From: Streptomyces sp. NBC_01498
GTDB lineage: Bacteria > Actinomycetota > Actinomycetes > Streptomycetales > Streptomycetaceae
DNA: 64,000 nucleotides
NCBI RefSeq assembly: GCF_036327775.1
Contig: NZ_CP109598.1
Coordinates: forward strand, 992,001-1,056,000
Reading direction: 5' to 3'
The translations under genes and the position numbers were made by a program. The notes under the pieces are model-generated. The model saw only the letters and a program-made list of their open reading frames with translations. It had not been told where the DNA came from and made no database searches. Below, piece after piece: positions 25,225 to 34,056 of the stretch (positions are counted from its first letter, which is position 1; each line of letters begins with the position of its first letter).

Positions 25225-26643
25225 TCAGCCCGCCGCGCGGAGCTTGCGCCAGACCGCCTTGGCCGCGTTCTGCCCCGACATGCCGTGCACACCGGGCCCC
25301 GGCGGGGTGGCGGACGAGCAGAGGAAGACCGCCGGGTGCGGGGTGCTGTACGGCGACAGCGACAGCTTGGGCCGTACCAGCAGCCGCAGTCCGGCGACGG
25401 AGCCGGTGGCGATGTCGCCGCCCACGTAGTTGGCGTTACGGGCCGCCAGCTCCGGCGGGCCCGCGGTGGCGCGGGCCAGGACGCGGTCCCGGAAGCCGGG
25501 CGCGAAGCGCTCGATCTGCCGCTCGACCGCGTCGGTCAGATCGCCGTCCCAGCCGTTGGGCACATGGCCGTAGGCCCAGAAGACGTGCTTGCCCTCCGGG
25601 GCGCGCGACGGGTCGACCAGGCTCGGCTGGGCGGTGATCAGGAACGGGACGGCGGGGGCGCTGCCGCCGTACGCCTGGTCCAGCGCCGTACTGATCTCGC
25701 CCCGGGTGGGGCCCACCTGCACGGTCCCGGCCCGGCGGGCGGCGTCGGCCGTCCACGGGACGGGGCCGTCCAGCGCGTAGTCGATCTTGAAGACGCCGGG
25801 GCCGTAGCGGTACCCGTCGTACGCGCGGCCCAGCCCGGCGATCCGGGCGAGGGCGGTCGGCGAGGTGTCGAAGACGTACGCGCGGGCCGGCGGCAGATCG
25901 TCGAGCCTCTTGACCTCGTAACCGGTGTGGACGGTGCCGCCGAGATCACGCAGATACGCGGCGAGCGCGTCCGAGATGGACTGGGAGCCGCCGCGCGGCA
26001 GCGGCCAGCCGTTCTCGTGCGCGGCGATCGCGAACATCAGGCCCACCCCGGCGGTCGCGACACCGCTGAGGGGCGCGATGACATGGGCGACGAGACCGGC
26101 GAACAGGCCCTTGGCCTTCTCGTCGTGGAAGCGTCTCATCAGCACGTTCGCCGACGGGAGGCCGGCGAGCCCGAAGCGGGCGAGGGTGAGGGCGTCGTGC
26201 GGCAGACCCCTGGGGGGCAGCGTCATGAAGTCCCGCGCGAAGGCGTCCCACTTGCCCAGGAAGGGGGCGACGAGCCTGCGGTACGCCCCGGCGTCGCGCG
26301 GCCCGAAGGACGCGGCGGTCTCGGCGACCGACCGGGAGAGCACGGCGGCCGTGCCGTCGTCCCAGGGGTGCGCCATCGGCAGCTCGGGGTGCAGCCACTC
26401 CAGACCGAATCGGTCCAGCGGCATGTCGTTGAACGCCGGCGATCCGACGCCCAACGGGTGGACGGCCGAGCAGGGGTCGTGCCGGAAGCCGGGCAGCGTC
26501 AGCTCCTCGGTGCGCGCTCCCCCGCCCACGGTGTCCCGGGCCTCGAACACGGCGACGGAGAATCCACGGCGGGCCAGCTCGACAGCGGCGGTCAGGCCGT
26601 TGGGCCCCGCCCCCACGACGACGGCATCGAGCATCGACGGCAC
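25225..26643 (-). CDS. Phytoene desaturase-like FAD-dependent oxidoreductase
   Basis: A 472-aa NAD(P)/FAD-binding protein of the CrtI/amine-oxidase-like superfamily. The FAD dinucleotide motif is [20 protein letters not shown], followed by [13 protein letters not shown], and near the C-terminus [16 protein letters not shown], which closes the FAD site. There are no carotenoid genes nearby, so a carotenoid role is unlikely; related actinobacterial proteins are mostly uncharacterised. The start is GTG with AAGGAG 7 nt before it. It lies downstream of the phosphatase gene on the same strand, 134 bp apart. Confidence 0.8.
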   Translation of the reverse strand: MPSMLDAVVVGAGPNGLTAAVELARRGFSVAVFEARDTVGGGARTEELTLPGFRHDPCSAVHPLGVGSPAFNDMPLDRFGLEWLHPELPMAHPWDDGTAAVLSRSVAETAASFGPRDAGAYRRLVAPFLGKWDAFARDFMTLPPRGLPHDALTLARFGLAGLPSANVLMRRFHDEKAKGLFAGLVAHVIAPLSGVATAGVGLMFAIAAHENGWPLPRGGSQSISDALAAYLRDLGGTVHTGYEVKRLDDLPPARAYVFDTSPTALARIAGLGRAYDGYRYGPGVFKIDYALDGPVPWTADAARRAGTVQVGPTRGEISTALDQAYGGSAPAVPFLITAQPSLVDPSRAPEGKHVFWAYGHVPNGWDGDLTDAVERQIERFAPGFRDRVLARATAGPPELAARNANYVGGDIATGSVAGLRLLVRPKLSLSPYSTPHPAVFLCSSATPPGPGVHGMSGQNAAKAVWRKLRAAG

Positions 26644-26777
26644 CTTCGGACTCCTTCGTCAGCCGACGGGCAGAGCGACAAGGATATTCCCGGCGCCTGA
26701 CACTCTGTCGGCGGGTCGGCCGATACGACGGATGTTCCCTCCACCTGCCGGGCTGCCCGGGACCCTCGGCGGGGCAC

Positions 26778-27671
26778 TCAGACTCCGGTGCCCGCCCCGG
26801 CCCCCGCCGCCGCGTCGTTTCCCGGCGCGACCTCCGCGAGCCCCGCGACCGGCATCAGGCGCTCGCGCACACGGCTTACGGTGGCGGCGTCCCGGCCCGC
26901 CGTGAAGGGCAGGGCGTTGCCGCCCGTGATGCGGAAGGGCTCTCCCGAGAGGGTGCGGACGTCGCCGCCCGCCTCCGTCACCAGCAGCAGTCCGGCCGCG
27001 TGGTCCCACGCCAGTTCCCAGCTGAAAGCCACCGCGTCGAGCGCGCCGCGCGCGATGTCCAGATACTCCAGCCCCGCCGAACCGCACGGCCGCGCGTCGA
27101 TGTCCGCCGCGTCCTTGACCCCCAGCAGGGCCCGCTTCTCCTCGGGCGTGGTGAAGTCCGGGTGCGACATGGCGACCGTCAGCACGGAGTCCGGCTCCGG
27201 TGTGCCGCTGCGCAGTGGGACACCGTCCAGCAGGGCGCCCCGCCCGCGTATCGCCGTGGCCAGTTCGTCACGCGCGGGCGCGTACGTCCACGAGGCCAGC
27301 ACCTCGCCGCGCAGGGCGAGCGCCACGAGCATGCAGAAACCGGGCTCGCCCCGCACGAACTGGCGGGTCCCGTCGACGGGGTCGACGATCCACACGGGCG
27401 CGTCGCCGCGCAGCGCCTCGTAGACCGCCGGGTCGGCGTGGACCGCCTCCTCGCCCACCACGACCGAGCCGGGCAGCAGCGTGGTGAGCACGGGCGTCAG
27501 GTACTCCTCGGCGCCCCGGTCGGCGCTGGTCACCAGGTCGTGCGGGCCGGACTTCTCGACGATCTCGTGGGCGGCGAGCTGCCGGAAGCGCGGCATGATC
27601 TCCGCGGCGGCGGCGTCGCGCAGCGCCGCCTCGACAGCGGAAAGGTCACCGTTCAGAAAGTCATCGATCAT
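26778..27671 (-). CDS. Inositol monophosphatase-family phosphatase
   Basis: A 297-aa member of the Li-sensitive phosphatase family (IMPase, histidinol-phosphatase HisN or CysQ-like). Metal ligands are visible as GEEA (Glu74/75) and WIVDPVDGTRQF with Asp97 and Asp100, and ELAWDHAAG supplies the C-terminal Asp. The exact substrate cannot be set; a HisN-like or inositol-1-phosphate activity is most likely. The C-terminus ends in an Ala/Gly-rich tail. Start: ATG at 27671, without a strong ribosome-binding site. Confidence 0.82.
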   Translation of the reverse strand: MIDDFLNGDLSAVEAALRDAAAAEIMPRFRQLAAHEIVEKSGPHDLVTSADRGAEEYLTPVLTTLLPGSVVVGEEAVHADPAVYEALRGDAPVWIVDPVDGTRQFVRGEPGFCMLVALALRGEVLASWTYAPARDELATAIRGRGALLDGVPLRSGTPEPDSVLTVAMSHPDFTTPEEKRALLGVKDAADIDARPCGSAGLEYLDIARGALDAVAFSWELAWDHAAGLLLVTEAGGDVRTLSGEPFRITGGNALPFTAGRDAATVSRVRERLMPVAGLAEVAPGNDAAAGAGAGTGV

Positions 27672-27777
27672 GTGTCAAGAGAACCACAGGGGTGTGACAA
27701 CGCAGGTGGGGGCGGAGATGACGGCTCGATGGCGGCCGGGTGACGATCCCCGTACCCGCCACCGGCGGGGCCCGGTG

Positions 27778-29589
27778 TCAGCGTCCGACCGCGTACCCCT
27801 GCATGCCGCGCGGGTTGGCCCCGGCGGACAGGACACCCGTGCGCGGATCCCTGGCCACCGCGCACAGCCGCCCCTCCGACCAGGGCTCGCCGACGGTGAC
27901 GTCGTGGCCCCGGCGGCGCAGTCCGTCCACCACGGCCGCGTCCATGGACGGTTCCACGGTGAGGCCGCCGGGCCGCATCCCGCGCGGATAGAAGGAGCTG
28001 GGGAAGGAGTCGGTGTGCCAGTTGGGCGCGTCGATCGCGCCCTGGAGGTCGAGCCCGCCGCGTACGCGCGGGCGCAGCGCGACGGCCAGGAAGAAGTGCA
28101 GCTGCCACTGGTCCTGCTGGTCGCCCCCGGGCGTGCCGAACGCCAGGACGGGCACGCCGTCGCGCAGGGCGACGGACGGCGTGAGCGTGGTGCGGGGCCT
28201 GCGGCCGGGGGTGAGCGAGTTGGGCAGGCCGTGGTCCAGCCAGGTCATCTGGAGGCGGGTGCCGAGCGGGAAGCCGAGTTCGGGGACGACCGGGTTGGAC
28301 TGGAGCCAGCCGCCGCTCGGCGTCGCGGAGATCATGTTGCCCCAGCGGTCCACGACATCGAGGTGGCAGGTGTCGCCGGCCGTCGCGCCGTCGCGGGCGA
28401 CGGTGGGTTCGCCCGCGCCCGCCGCCGGGACGGCGAGCGCGTCGAAGCCGGGTTCGCCGGCGGCGACGGCGGTCGCGTGCGCGCTGAGGACGGGGACCTG
28501 GCCGTCGGGGCTGCCGGGGCGCAGTTCGAAGGAGGCCGTGTCGCCGATCAGGGCGCGGCGGGCGGTGTTGTACGGCTCCGAGAGGAGCCCGGCGAGCGGT
28601 ACGTCGGCGGCGTCGCCGTACCAGGCTTCCCGGTCGGCCATGGCCAGCTTGCAGCCCTCCGTAAGGAGGTGGACGTACGCGGCGGAGCCGTACGCGGGGA
28701 GTTCGGGCACGGGCGGCAGCAGGGCCAGCTGCTGGAGGAAGGCGGGTCCCTGGCTCCAGGCGGCGGCCTTGCAGAGGGTCCAGCCGTTCCAGTCGTACGT
28801 GGCGGGCCGCTCGTACGTCGCGGACCAGCCGGCCAGGTCGGCGGCGGCGAGGGTGCCGGTGTGGCGGGAGCCGCTGGTGTCGAGGGTGGGGCGGCCGGAC
28901 TGGCGTATCAGGGCCTCGGCGATGAACCCGGTGCGCCAGAGGTCACGGGCGGCCTCGATCTGCGCGACACGGTCGTCCCCGCCGGCCGCCTCGGCCTCGG
29001 CGACCAGACGCCGCCAGGTGGCGGCCAGGGCGGGGTTGCGGAACAACTCGCCGGGCGCGGGGGCCCGCCCGCCGGGGAGGTAGACGTCGGCGGACGAGGT
29101 CCACTCGGTCTCGAACAGCTCGCGCACGCTCTCCACGGTCTGGCCGACCCGCTCGACGGGCGGGTGACCGTCCTCCGCGTAGCCGATGGCGTAACGCAGC
29201 ACCTGCGCGAGGGACTTGGTGCCGTGGTCGCGGAGCAACAGCATCCAGGCGTCGAAGGCGCCGGGCACCGGGGCGGCGAGCGGCCCGGTGCCGGGGACGA
29301 GGTCGAGACCGAGGGACCGGTAGTGCGCGACGGTGGCCCCGGCGGGCGCGGGGCCCTGACCGCACAGCACCTTCACCTCCCCGCCGGCCGGCGCGACGAC
29401 GGCGGGCAGGTCCCCGGCGGGCCCGTTGAGGTGCGGCTCCACGACATGCAGCACGAACCCGGCGGCCACGGCGGCGTCGTAGGCGTTCCCGTCGTCCTCC
29501 AGCACGGCCATCGCGGACTGCGAGGCGAGCCAGTGCGTGGACGACACCATGCCGAAGGTGCCCTGAAGGGTGGGCCGGGTGGTGAACAT
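27778..29589 (-). CDS. Gamma-glutamyltransferase-family protein (cytosolic, no signal peptide)
   Basis: A 603-aa Ntn-hydrolase of the GGT family. Thr407 in GDTCHLDVVD is at the autocleavage/nucleophile place, and the small-subunit motifs TTLTPSVALRDG and FGTPGGDQQDQWQ follow. Unlike the second GGT at 40207 it has no signal peptide, and TCH replaces the TTH of classical GGT. It is therefore more like the cephalosporin acylase/GGT-like branch than glutathione-degrading GGT. The physiological substrate is unknown. It is flanked by the IMPase-like gene downstream on the same strand. Confidence 0.8.
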   Translation of the reverse strand: MFTTRPTLQGTFGMVSSTHWLASQSAMAVLEDDGNAYDAAVAAGFVLHVVEPHLNGPAGDLPAVVAPAGGEVKVLCGQGPAPAGATVAHYRSLGLDLVPGTGPLAAPVPGAFDAWMLLLRDHGTKSLAQVLRYAIGYAEDGHPPVERVGQTVESVRELFETEWTSSADVYLPGGRAPAPGELFRNPALAATWRRLVAEAEAAGGDDRVAQIEAARDLWRTGFIAEALIRQSGRPTLDTSGSRHTGTLAAADLAGWSATYERPATYDWNGWTLCKAAAWSQGPAFLQQLALLPPVPELPAYGSAAYVHLLTEGCKLAMADREAWYGDAADVPLAGLLSEPYNTARRALIGDTASFELRPGSPDGQVPVLSAHATAVAAGEPGFDALAVPAAGAGEPTVARDGATAGDTCHLDVVDRWGNMISATPSGGWLQSNPVVPELGFPLGTRLQMTWLDHGLPNSLTPGRRPRTTLTPSVALRDGVPVLAFGTPGGDQQDQWQLHFFLAVALRPRVRGGLDLQGAIDAPNWHTDSFPSSFYPRGMRPGGLTVEPSMDAAVVDGLRRRGHDVTVGEPWSEGRLCAVARDPRTGVLSAGANPRGMQGYAVGR

Positions 29590-29825
29590 GCGGGTCTCTC
29601 ACCTCGTTGTGTGCGGATGGGCCAAATCGAACCGTAGCGGTGCCCACGCAGCCGTGCTCACCCGGCCGGATGCCTACGGAGCGGACGCTCAACGGGACAC
29701 GGAGCGCGCGTGCTCTGCGTCACTGCCACCGGGTCGACGGGGCGCGCCTTCAACTGCGCTTCATGAAGGAGTTCATGACGGGTCGTCAGCGAGTGCCGTC
29801 ACCACGACGACGGTGCCCGAAGCCG

Positions 29826-30299
29826 TCACGCCCCCGTCGTGGACCCCGGGCGGACGATCATCAGGACCACCACCGCCGCCCAGAGCAGGTTGAAGACACC
29901 GGTGAGGCCCGCCAGACGGGCGGCGGCGCGCGCCGTGGTGGTGGTTTCGGCCCCGGTGCCGGCCTCGGCGTCGCCCCCGGCCGGCTCCATCATGCGGGCC
30001 TGGCCGGGCAGGATCGCCAGCGCCAGGATCGCCGCCGCGACCGCCGTCAGCACGATCGACGTGATCAGCCAGGCGTCGGTGAGGACGCCCAACCGCGCGC
30101 CGGTCGCGATCCCGAAGACCGGGACGGTGACCCCGACGACCGCGTAGCCGACGCATATCCGGTGCAGCAGGGCCACGGCACCGGCGGAACCCGCGTCGGC
30201 GCGGCGCGCGTAGCGGGGGAACAGCGACGCCGCCACGGCGATCGGGCCGATCAGCAGGATCGAGGCGAGGACGTGGATGGACAGCAGCAGCTTGGTCAC
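29826..30299 (-). CDS. DUF2269-type integral membrane protein
   Basis: A 157-aa protein with four hydrophobic helices beginning VTKLLLSIHVLASILLIGPIAVAASLFPRYARRAD and continuing through VGYAVVGVTVPVFGIATG. His9 and similar residues in the first helix resemble the DUF2269 pattern. A Glu/Thr-rich cytosolic loop lies between helices 3 and 4. The GTG at 30299 removes 20 upstream residues that overlap the regulatory palindromes. It runs divergently from padR, whose operator may also control it. Function unknown. Confidence 0.7.
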   Translation of the reverse strand: MTKLLLSIHVLASILLIGPIAVAASLFPRYARRADAGSAGAVALLHRICVGYAVVGVTVPVFGIATGARLGVLTDAWLITSIVLTAVAAAILALAILPGQARMMEPAGGDAEAGTGAETTTTARAAARLAGLTGVFNLLWAAVVVLMIVRPGSTTGA

Positions 30300-30333
30300 C
30301 GCGGGGCCCTTCGGAGAGACGCGGACGAATATG

Positions 30334-30385
30334 TTGGCTGCCAATAGGTACCACGCCAAGATATTCCTTAGGTAGGCTGCCTACC
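30334..30385. promoter_or_regulatory. Putative PadR operators
   Basis: Two perfect palindromes lie between the divergent genes: TTGGC-T-GCCAA (30334-30344) and GGTAGGC-T-GCCTACC (30371-30385). The second ends one base before the padR ATG and covers its ribosome-binding region, so binding would block its own expression. The 41-bp centre-to-centre distance is about four helical turns. Confidence 0.6.
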
Positions 30386-30386
30386 C

Positions 30387-30734
30387 ATGAAGGCAGACGC
30401 GGTGCGCGGGCACCTGGACGGACTGTTGCTGGCCGTGCTCGAACCCGGCCCGCTGCACGGCTACGCGATCATCGCGGCGGTCCAGCAGCGGAGCGAGGGC
30501 GTGCTCCAGCTCCGCACGGGCACGATCTATCCGGCCCTGAACCGGCTTGAGCGGCTCGGACTGCTCGGCAGCAGCTGGGAGTCGGTCGGCGAGCGCCGGC
30601 GGCGCTGCTACCGGCTGACCGACGCGGGACGCGGCAGCCTGGCGAGCGAGCGGACCGCGTGGCACGAGTTCACGACGGCGATCGGCTCGGTCCTGAACCC
30701 CGCCGCCGCCCCGGCGCCCCGGCCCGCCACATGA
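30387..30734 (+). CDS. PadR-family transcriptional regulator
   Basis: A 115-aa winged-helix repressor. It opens MKADAVRGHLDGLLLAVLEPGPLHGYAIIAAVQQRSEG and continues LRTGTIYPALNRLERLGLLGSSWE, the standard PadR DNA-binding domain, with YRLTDAGRGSLASER as the final helices. It has a short dimerisation helix, as in the two-domain minimal PadR class. The stop overlaps the membrane-protein start by ATGA, so the two are one operon. Such pairs usually respond to membrane or antibiotic stress. Confidence 0.88.
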   Translation: MKADAVRGHLDGLLLAVLEPGPLHGYAIIAAVQQRSEGVLQLRTGTIYPALNRLERLGLLGSSWESVGERRRRCYRLTDAGRGSLASERTAWHEFTTAIGSVLNPAAAPAPRPAT

Positions 30735-31408
30735 CCGGCACACACACGGACGCGCGGGCCGGCTCCGACCCCGTCGTCGCGTACGCCGCGACCCTGGCCG
30801 CCGCCCTCCACGGCCCGGCCCGCGCCAAGTCCCGGATGGTGCGGGAGATACGGGACGGCCTCACCGACACCGTCGAGGCGCACACCCGCGAGGGTGTGCC
30901 GTACGAACGGGCCGTACGCCTCGCCGTAAGGGAGTTCGGCAGTCCGGACGAGCTGGTCCCCAGCTGTCAGCGGGAGTTGACCCTCGCGCAGACCCGCCGG
31001 ACGGCCCTGTCCGTCACCCTCACCGTCCCGTTCCTGATCGTCTGCTGGCAGCTGATCGGGGCATCGGGTCCGGGCTGGCAACTCCAGCGGACGGGGCAGC
31101 TGTTCGCCGTCCAACTGGCGGCCGTCGCAGCCGTCGCGGCCCTGTTCGCCGCGGCGGCCCTCGCCGCCACCGGCGTGCTCGCCCGGAGGCTGCCCACGCC
31201 GGAACGGCTGCCCCTCGCCGTCGCCTGGGCGGGCACGACGGCGGGCGTGGCCATGGTCGTGGCCACACTCGCCCTCGCCGTGGTGTCACCACCGGCCGTG
31301 AACTGGCCGCTGCTCACCCTCGCGGCCCTGGTCACCGCCGCCGCGCACGGCGCGGTGGCCTCCTCCGCCCGAGCCTGCCGCCGCTGCGCCCGGCTTCCCG
31401 TCGCCTGA
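30731..31408 (+). CDS. Membrane protein with N-terminal permease-prefix-like domain, partner of PadR
   Basis: A 225-aa protein. Residues 10-85 resemble the cytoplasmic helical domain that follows PadR genes in many actinobacteria (RAKSRMVREIRDGLTDTVEA, REFGSPDELVPSCQREL). Four hydrophobic helices fill the rest. It may act as an anti-regulator or sensor for PadR; this is inferred from the 4-bp overlap and from general knowledge of such pairs. There is no transport or enzymatic motif. Confidence 0.75.
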   Translation: MTGTHTDARAGSDPVVAYAATLAAALHGPARAKSRMVREIRDGLTDTVEAHTREGVPYERAVRLAVREFGSPDELVPSCQRELTLAQTRRTALSVTLTVPFLIVCWQLIGASGPGWQLQRTGQLFAVQLAAVAAVAALFAAAALAATGVLARRLPTPERLPLAVAWAGTTAGVAMVVATLALAVVSPPAVNWPLLTLAALVTAAAHGAVASSARACRRCARLPVA

Positions 31409-31437
31409 GCCGTACCCCCGAAGGCCAGGGGCACGGC
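31409..31437. terminator. Hairpin between convergent padR operon and LLM gene
   Basis: GCCGT-A-CCCC pairs with GGGG-C-ACGGC around a 9-nt loop (one internal mismatch). It starts right after the TGA of the PadR partner gene and should end transcription from both sides. Confidence 0.6.
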
Positions 31438-31456
31438 CCGATCACCCGCCCCCGGC

Positions 31457-32458
31457 CTACGAGTTGAGCGCCGGGATGATCTCGGAGCCGTACGTGTCGA
31501 TCGTCGACTCCTTCGCGTCGTGCATGTTGTAGACCGCGAACTGGTCGACGCCCAGTTCCTTCAGCGTCCGCAGCTTCTCGATGTGCGCCTCCGCCGGGCC
31601 CAGGAGGCAGAAGCGGTCCACGATCTCGTCCGGCACGAAGTCCGTGGACGGGTTCCCGGCGCGGCCGTGGTGGCTGTAGTCGTAGCCCTCGCGCTGTTTG
31701 ATGTACGAGGTGAGGGCCTCGGGCACCAGGCCGGAGTGTTCGCCGTAGCGGCTGACCAGGTCGGCGACGTGGTTGCCGACCATCCCGCCGAACCACCGGC
31801 ACTGGTCGCGGGCGTGCGCGAGGTCGTCGCCGACGTACGCGGGGGCCGCGACGCAGATCGTGACGGAGTCCGGGTCGCGCCCGGCGTCCGACGCGGCCGT
31901 GCGGACCGCCTTCACCATCGTCTCGGTGAGATACGGGTCGGCGAGCTGGAGGATGAAACCGTCCGCCTTCGCACCGGCCATGGCCAGGGCCTTCGGCCCG
32001 TACGCCGCCATCCACACCGGCAGTTTCCCGTCCCGCACCCACGGCAGCCGGATCGGCTTGCCGTCCACCAACGCCTCGCGCCCTTCGGCGAGTTCACGGA
32101 TGACGTCGATCGCCTCACCGAGCCGGGCGAGGGTGTTGGGCGCCCGGCCGGCGACGCGCATCGCGGAGTCGCCCCGGCCGATGCCGCAGACGGTGCGGTT
32201 GCCGTACATCTCGTTGAGCGTGGCGAAGGTGGACGCGGTCACCTCCCAGGTGCGGGTGCCGGGGTTGGTGACCATCGGGCCGACGATCAGCTCGGTGGTG
32301 TGTTCGAGGATGCGGCTGTAGATGACAAACGGCTCCTGCCAGAGCACGGCGGAGTCGAAGGTCCACCCGTAACGGAAGCCGTTGCGCTCGGCGCGCCGCA
32401 TCAGGCCGACGACCGCCGACGCGGGCGGGTCGGTCTGGAGGACAAGTCCGAAATCCAT
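31457..32458 (-). CDS. LLM-class flavin/F420-dependent oxidoreductase
   Basis: A 333-aa luciferase-like TIM-barrel protein. It begins MDFGLVLQTDPPASAVVGLMRRAE, has CGIGRGDSAMRVAGR and LPVWMAAYGPKALAMAGAKADGFIL, and ends YGSEIIPAL. This matches the LLM subgroup known to cluster with hydantoinases, probably F420-dependent. It is the last gene of the pyrimidine operon and may do the redox step that dihydropyrimidine dehydrogenase does elsewhere; that role is inference, because no dihydropyrimidine dehydrogenase gene is present. Start ATG 32458, 20 bp after the hydantoinase stop. Confidence 0.85.
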   Translation of the reverse strand: MDFGLVLQTDPPASAVVGLMRRAERNGFRYGWTFDSAVLWQEPFVIYSRILEHTTELIVGPMVTNPGTRTWEVTASTFATLNEMYGNRTVCGIGRGDSAMRVAGRAPNTLARLGEAIDVIRELAEGREALVDGKPIRLPWVRDGKLPVWMAAYGPKALAMAGAKADGFILQLADPYLTETMVKAVRTAASDAGRDPDSVTICVAAPAYVGDDLAHARDQCRWFGGMVGNHVADLVSRYGEHSGLVPEALTSYIKQREGYDYSHHGRAGNPSTDFVPDEIVDRFCLLGPAEAHIEKLRTLKELGVDQFAVYNMHDAKESTIDTYGSEIIPALNS

Positions 32459-32478
32459 GGCCGGGCCACTCCCAACTT

Positions 32479-33882
32479 TCAGGTGAGGTACTGACAGGTG
32501 GCGCGCGGGGTGTAACTGCCGTGTCCCGGGCGCCCGGTGTACTTCCGGCCGTCGATGATCACCTCGCCGCGCGAGAGCACGGTCTCCACCTGTCCGGTGA
32601 TCCGCTTCCCCTCGTACACCGAGTAGTCGACGTCCATGTGGTGCGTCTCGGCGGACAGGGTCTGCTCCGCGTGCGGGTCGTAGATGACGATGTCGGCGTC
32701 GGCGCCCGGCGCGATGGTGCCCTTCTTGGGGTAGAGGCCGAACATCCGGGCCGGGGTGGCGCAGGCGATCTCGATCCAGCGGCGCCGGCTGATGCGGCCC
32801 TCCACGACGGCCTGGTGGAGCAGGTCCATACGGTGCTCGACGCCCGGCAGCCCGTTGGGGATCTTGGAGAAGTCGCCCCGGCCCATCTCCTTCTGCCCGG
32901 TGAAGCAGAACGGGCAGTGGTCGGTGGAGACCACCTGGAGGTCGTTGGTGCGCAGTCCGCGCCAGAGGGCGGCCTGGTGCTCGCGGGGCCGCAGCGGTGT
33001 GGAGCAGACGTACTTGGCGCCCTCGAAGTCCGGCTCGGCGAGGTTGTCGGCGGACAGGAAGAGGTACTGCGGGCAGGTCTCGCCGAAGACCGGCAGCCCC
33101 AGGTCGCGGGCCTGGGCGAGTTCGGCGACGGCCTCCTCGGCGGAGACGTGCACCACGTACAGGGGCGCGTCCGCGACGCGGGCCAGCTGGATCGCGCGGT
33201 GCGTCGCCTCGGCCTCCAGCAGGGCCTTGCGGACCTCCCCGTGGTAGCGGGGATCGGTGCGCCCGGCGGCCAGGGCCTGTTCCACCAGGACGTCGATGGC
33301 GATGCCGTTCTCGGCGTGCATCATGATCAACCCCCCGTTGTGGGAGGCCCGTTGCATGGCCCGCAGGATCTTGCCGTCGTCGCTGTAGAACACACCGGGG
33401 TAGGCCATGAACAGCTTGAAGGACGTGACGCCTTCCTGGACGAGGAGGTCCATCTCCTTCAGGGAGTCCTCGTTGACGTCGGCGAGGATCATGTGGAAGC
33501 CGTAGTCCACCGCGCACTTGCCGTCGGCCTTCGCGAACCAGGCGTCGAGCCCTTCGCGCAGCGACTGGCCGGGCGACTGGATGGCGAAGTCGACGATGGT
33601 GGTGGTGCCGCCCCAGGCGGCGGCGCGGGTGCCGGTCTCGAAAGTGTCGGCGGCGTATGTCCCGCCGAAGGGCATCTCCATGTGCGTATGACCGTCGACC
33701 CCGCCCGGCACGACGTACTTCCCGGTGGCGTCGATGACCCGGTCGGCGGTCCAACCCGCGGCGACGTCGCTGCCGTTGGCGGCCAGTGCGACGATCCGGC
33801 CGTCCTCCGTCAGCACGTCGGCGTGGACCTCGTCGGCGGCGGTGATGACCAGACCGCCCCGGACGAGCGTGCGTGTACTCAT
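32479..33882 (-). CDS. hydA: Dihydropyrimidinase / D-hydantoinase
   Basis: A 467-aa amidohydrolase opening the ring of dihydrouracil, dihydrothymine or 5-substituted hydantoins. The binuclear metal centre is complete: GVDGHTHM with His65 and His67, the carboxylated Lys156 in TSFKLFMAY, VVHVSAEE and VSTDHCPFCF with the catalytic Asp. It comes third in an operon with amidohydrolase and aminotransferase genes, which favours dihydropyrimidine catabolism to beta-alanine. A 174-bp gap containing a 29-bp triple repeat separates it from the aminotransferase gene. Confidence 0.93.
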   Translation of the reverse strand: MSTRTLVRGGLVITAADEVHADVLTEDGRIVALAANGSDVAAGWTADRVIDATGKYVVPGGVDGHTHMEMPFGGTYAADTFETGTRAAAWGGTTTIVDFAIQSPGQSLREGLDAWFAKADGKCAVDYGFHMILADVNEDSLKEMDLLVQEGVTSFKLFMAYPGVFYSDDGKILRAMQRASHNGGLIMMHAENGIAIDVLVEQALAAGRTDPRYHGEVRKALLEAEATHRAIQLARVADAPLYVVHVSAEEAVAELAQARDLGLPVFGETCPQYLFLSADNLAEPDFEGAKYVCSTPLRPREHQAALWRGLRTNDLQVVSTDHCPFCFTGQKEMGRGDFSKIPNGLPGVEHRMDLLHQAVVEGRISRRRWIEIACATPARMFGLYPKKGTIAPGADADIVIYDPHAEQTLSAETHHMDVDYSVYEGKRITGQVETVLSRGEVIIDGRKYTGRPGHGSYTPRATCQYLT

Positions 33883-33933
33883 GACTTGGCCTCCGTGACG
33901 GAGTGTGCGTGGAGTGGTGGCGGTGACACCCGC

Positions 33934-34020
33934 CGGGACGGGAACCTCGGTGCCTGTCCCGGCGGGACGGGAACCTCGGTGCCTGTCCCGGCGGGACGGG
34001 AACCTCGGTGCCTGTCCCGG
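33934..34020. repeat. Three perfect 29-bp tandem repeats before hydA
   Basis: Units at 33934-33962, 33963-33991 and 33992-34020 are identical. Each starts CGGGAC and ends GTCCCG, so each can form a short hairpin. They sit between the aminotransferase stop and the hydA start inside the operon, possibly slowing transcription or trimming message. Confidence 0.85.
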
Positions 34021-34056
34021 CGAGCGTGAAACAGGTCCTGTCCCGGCGGTCGTGAA

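Noticed and set aside
25225..26643. Carotenoid biosynthesis locus from the phytoene desaturase-like protein
   Set aside because: No crtE, crtB or cyclase gene in the surroundings.
33934..34020. 29-bp repeats as a CRISPR array
   Set aside because: Three contiguous copies without spacers inside an operon.
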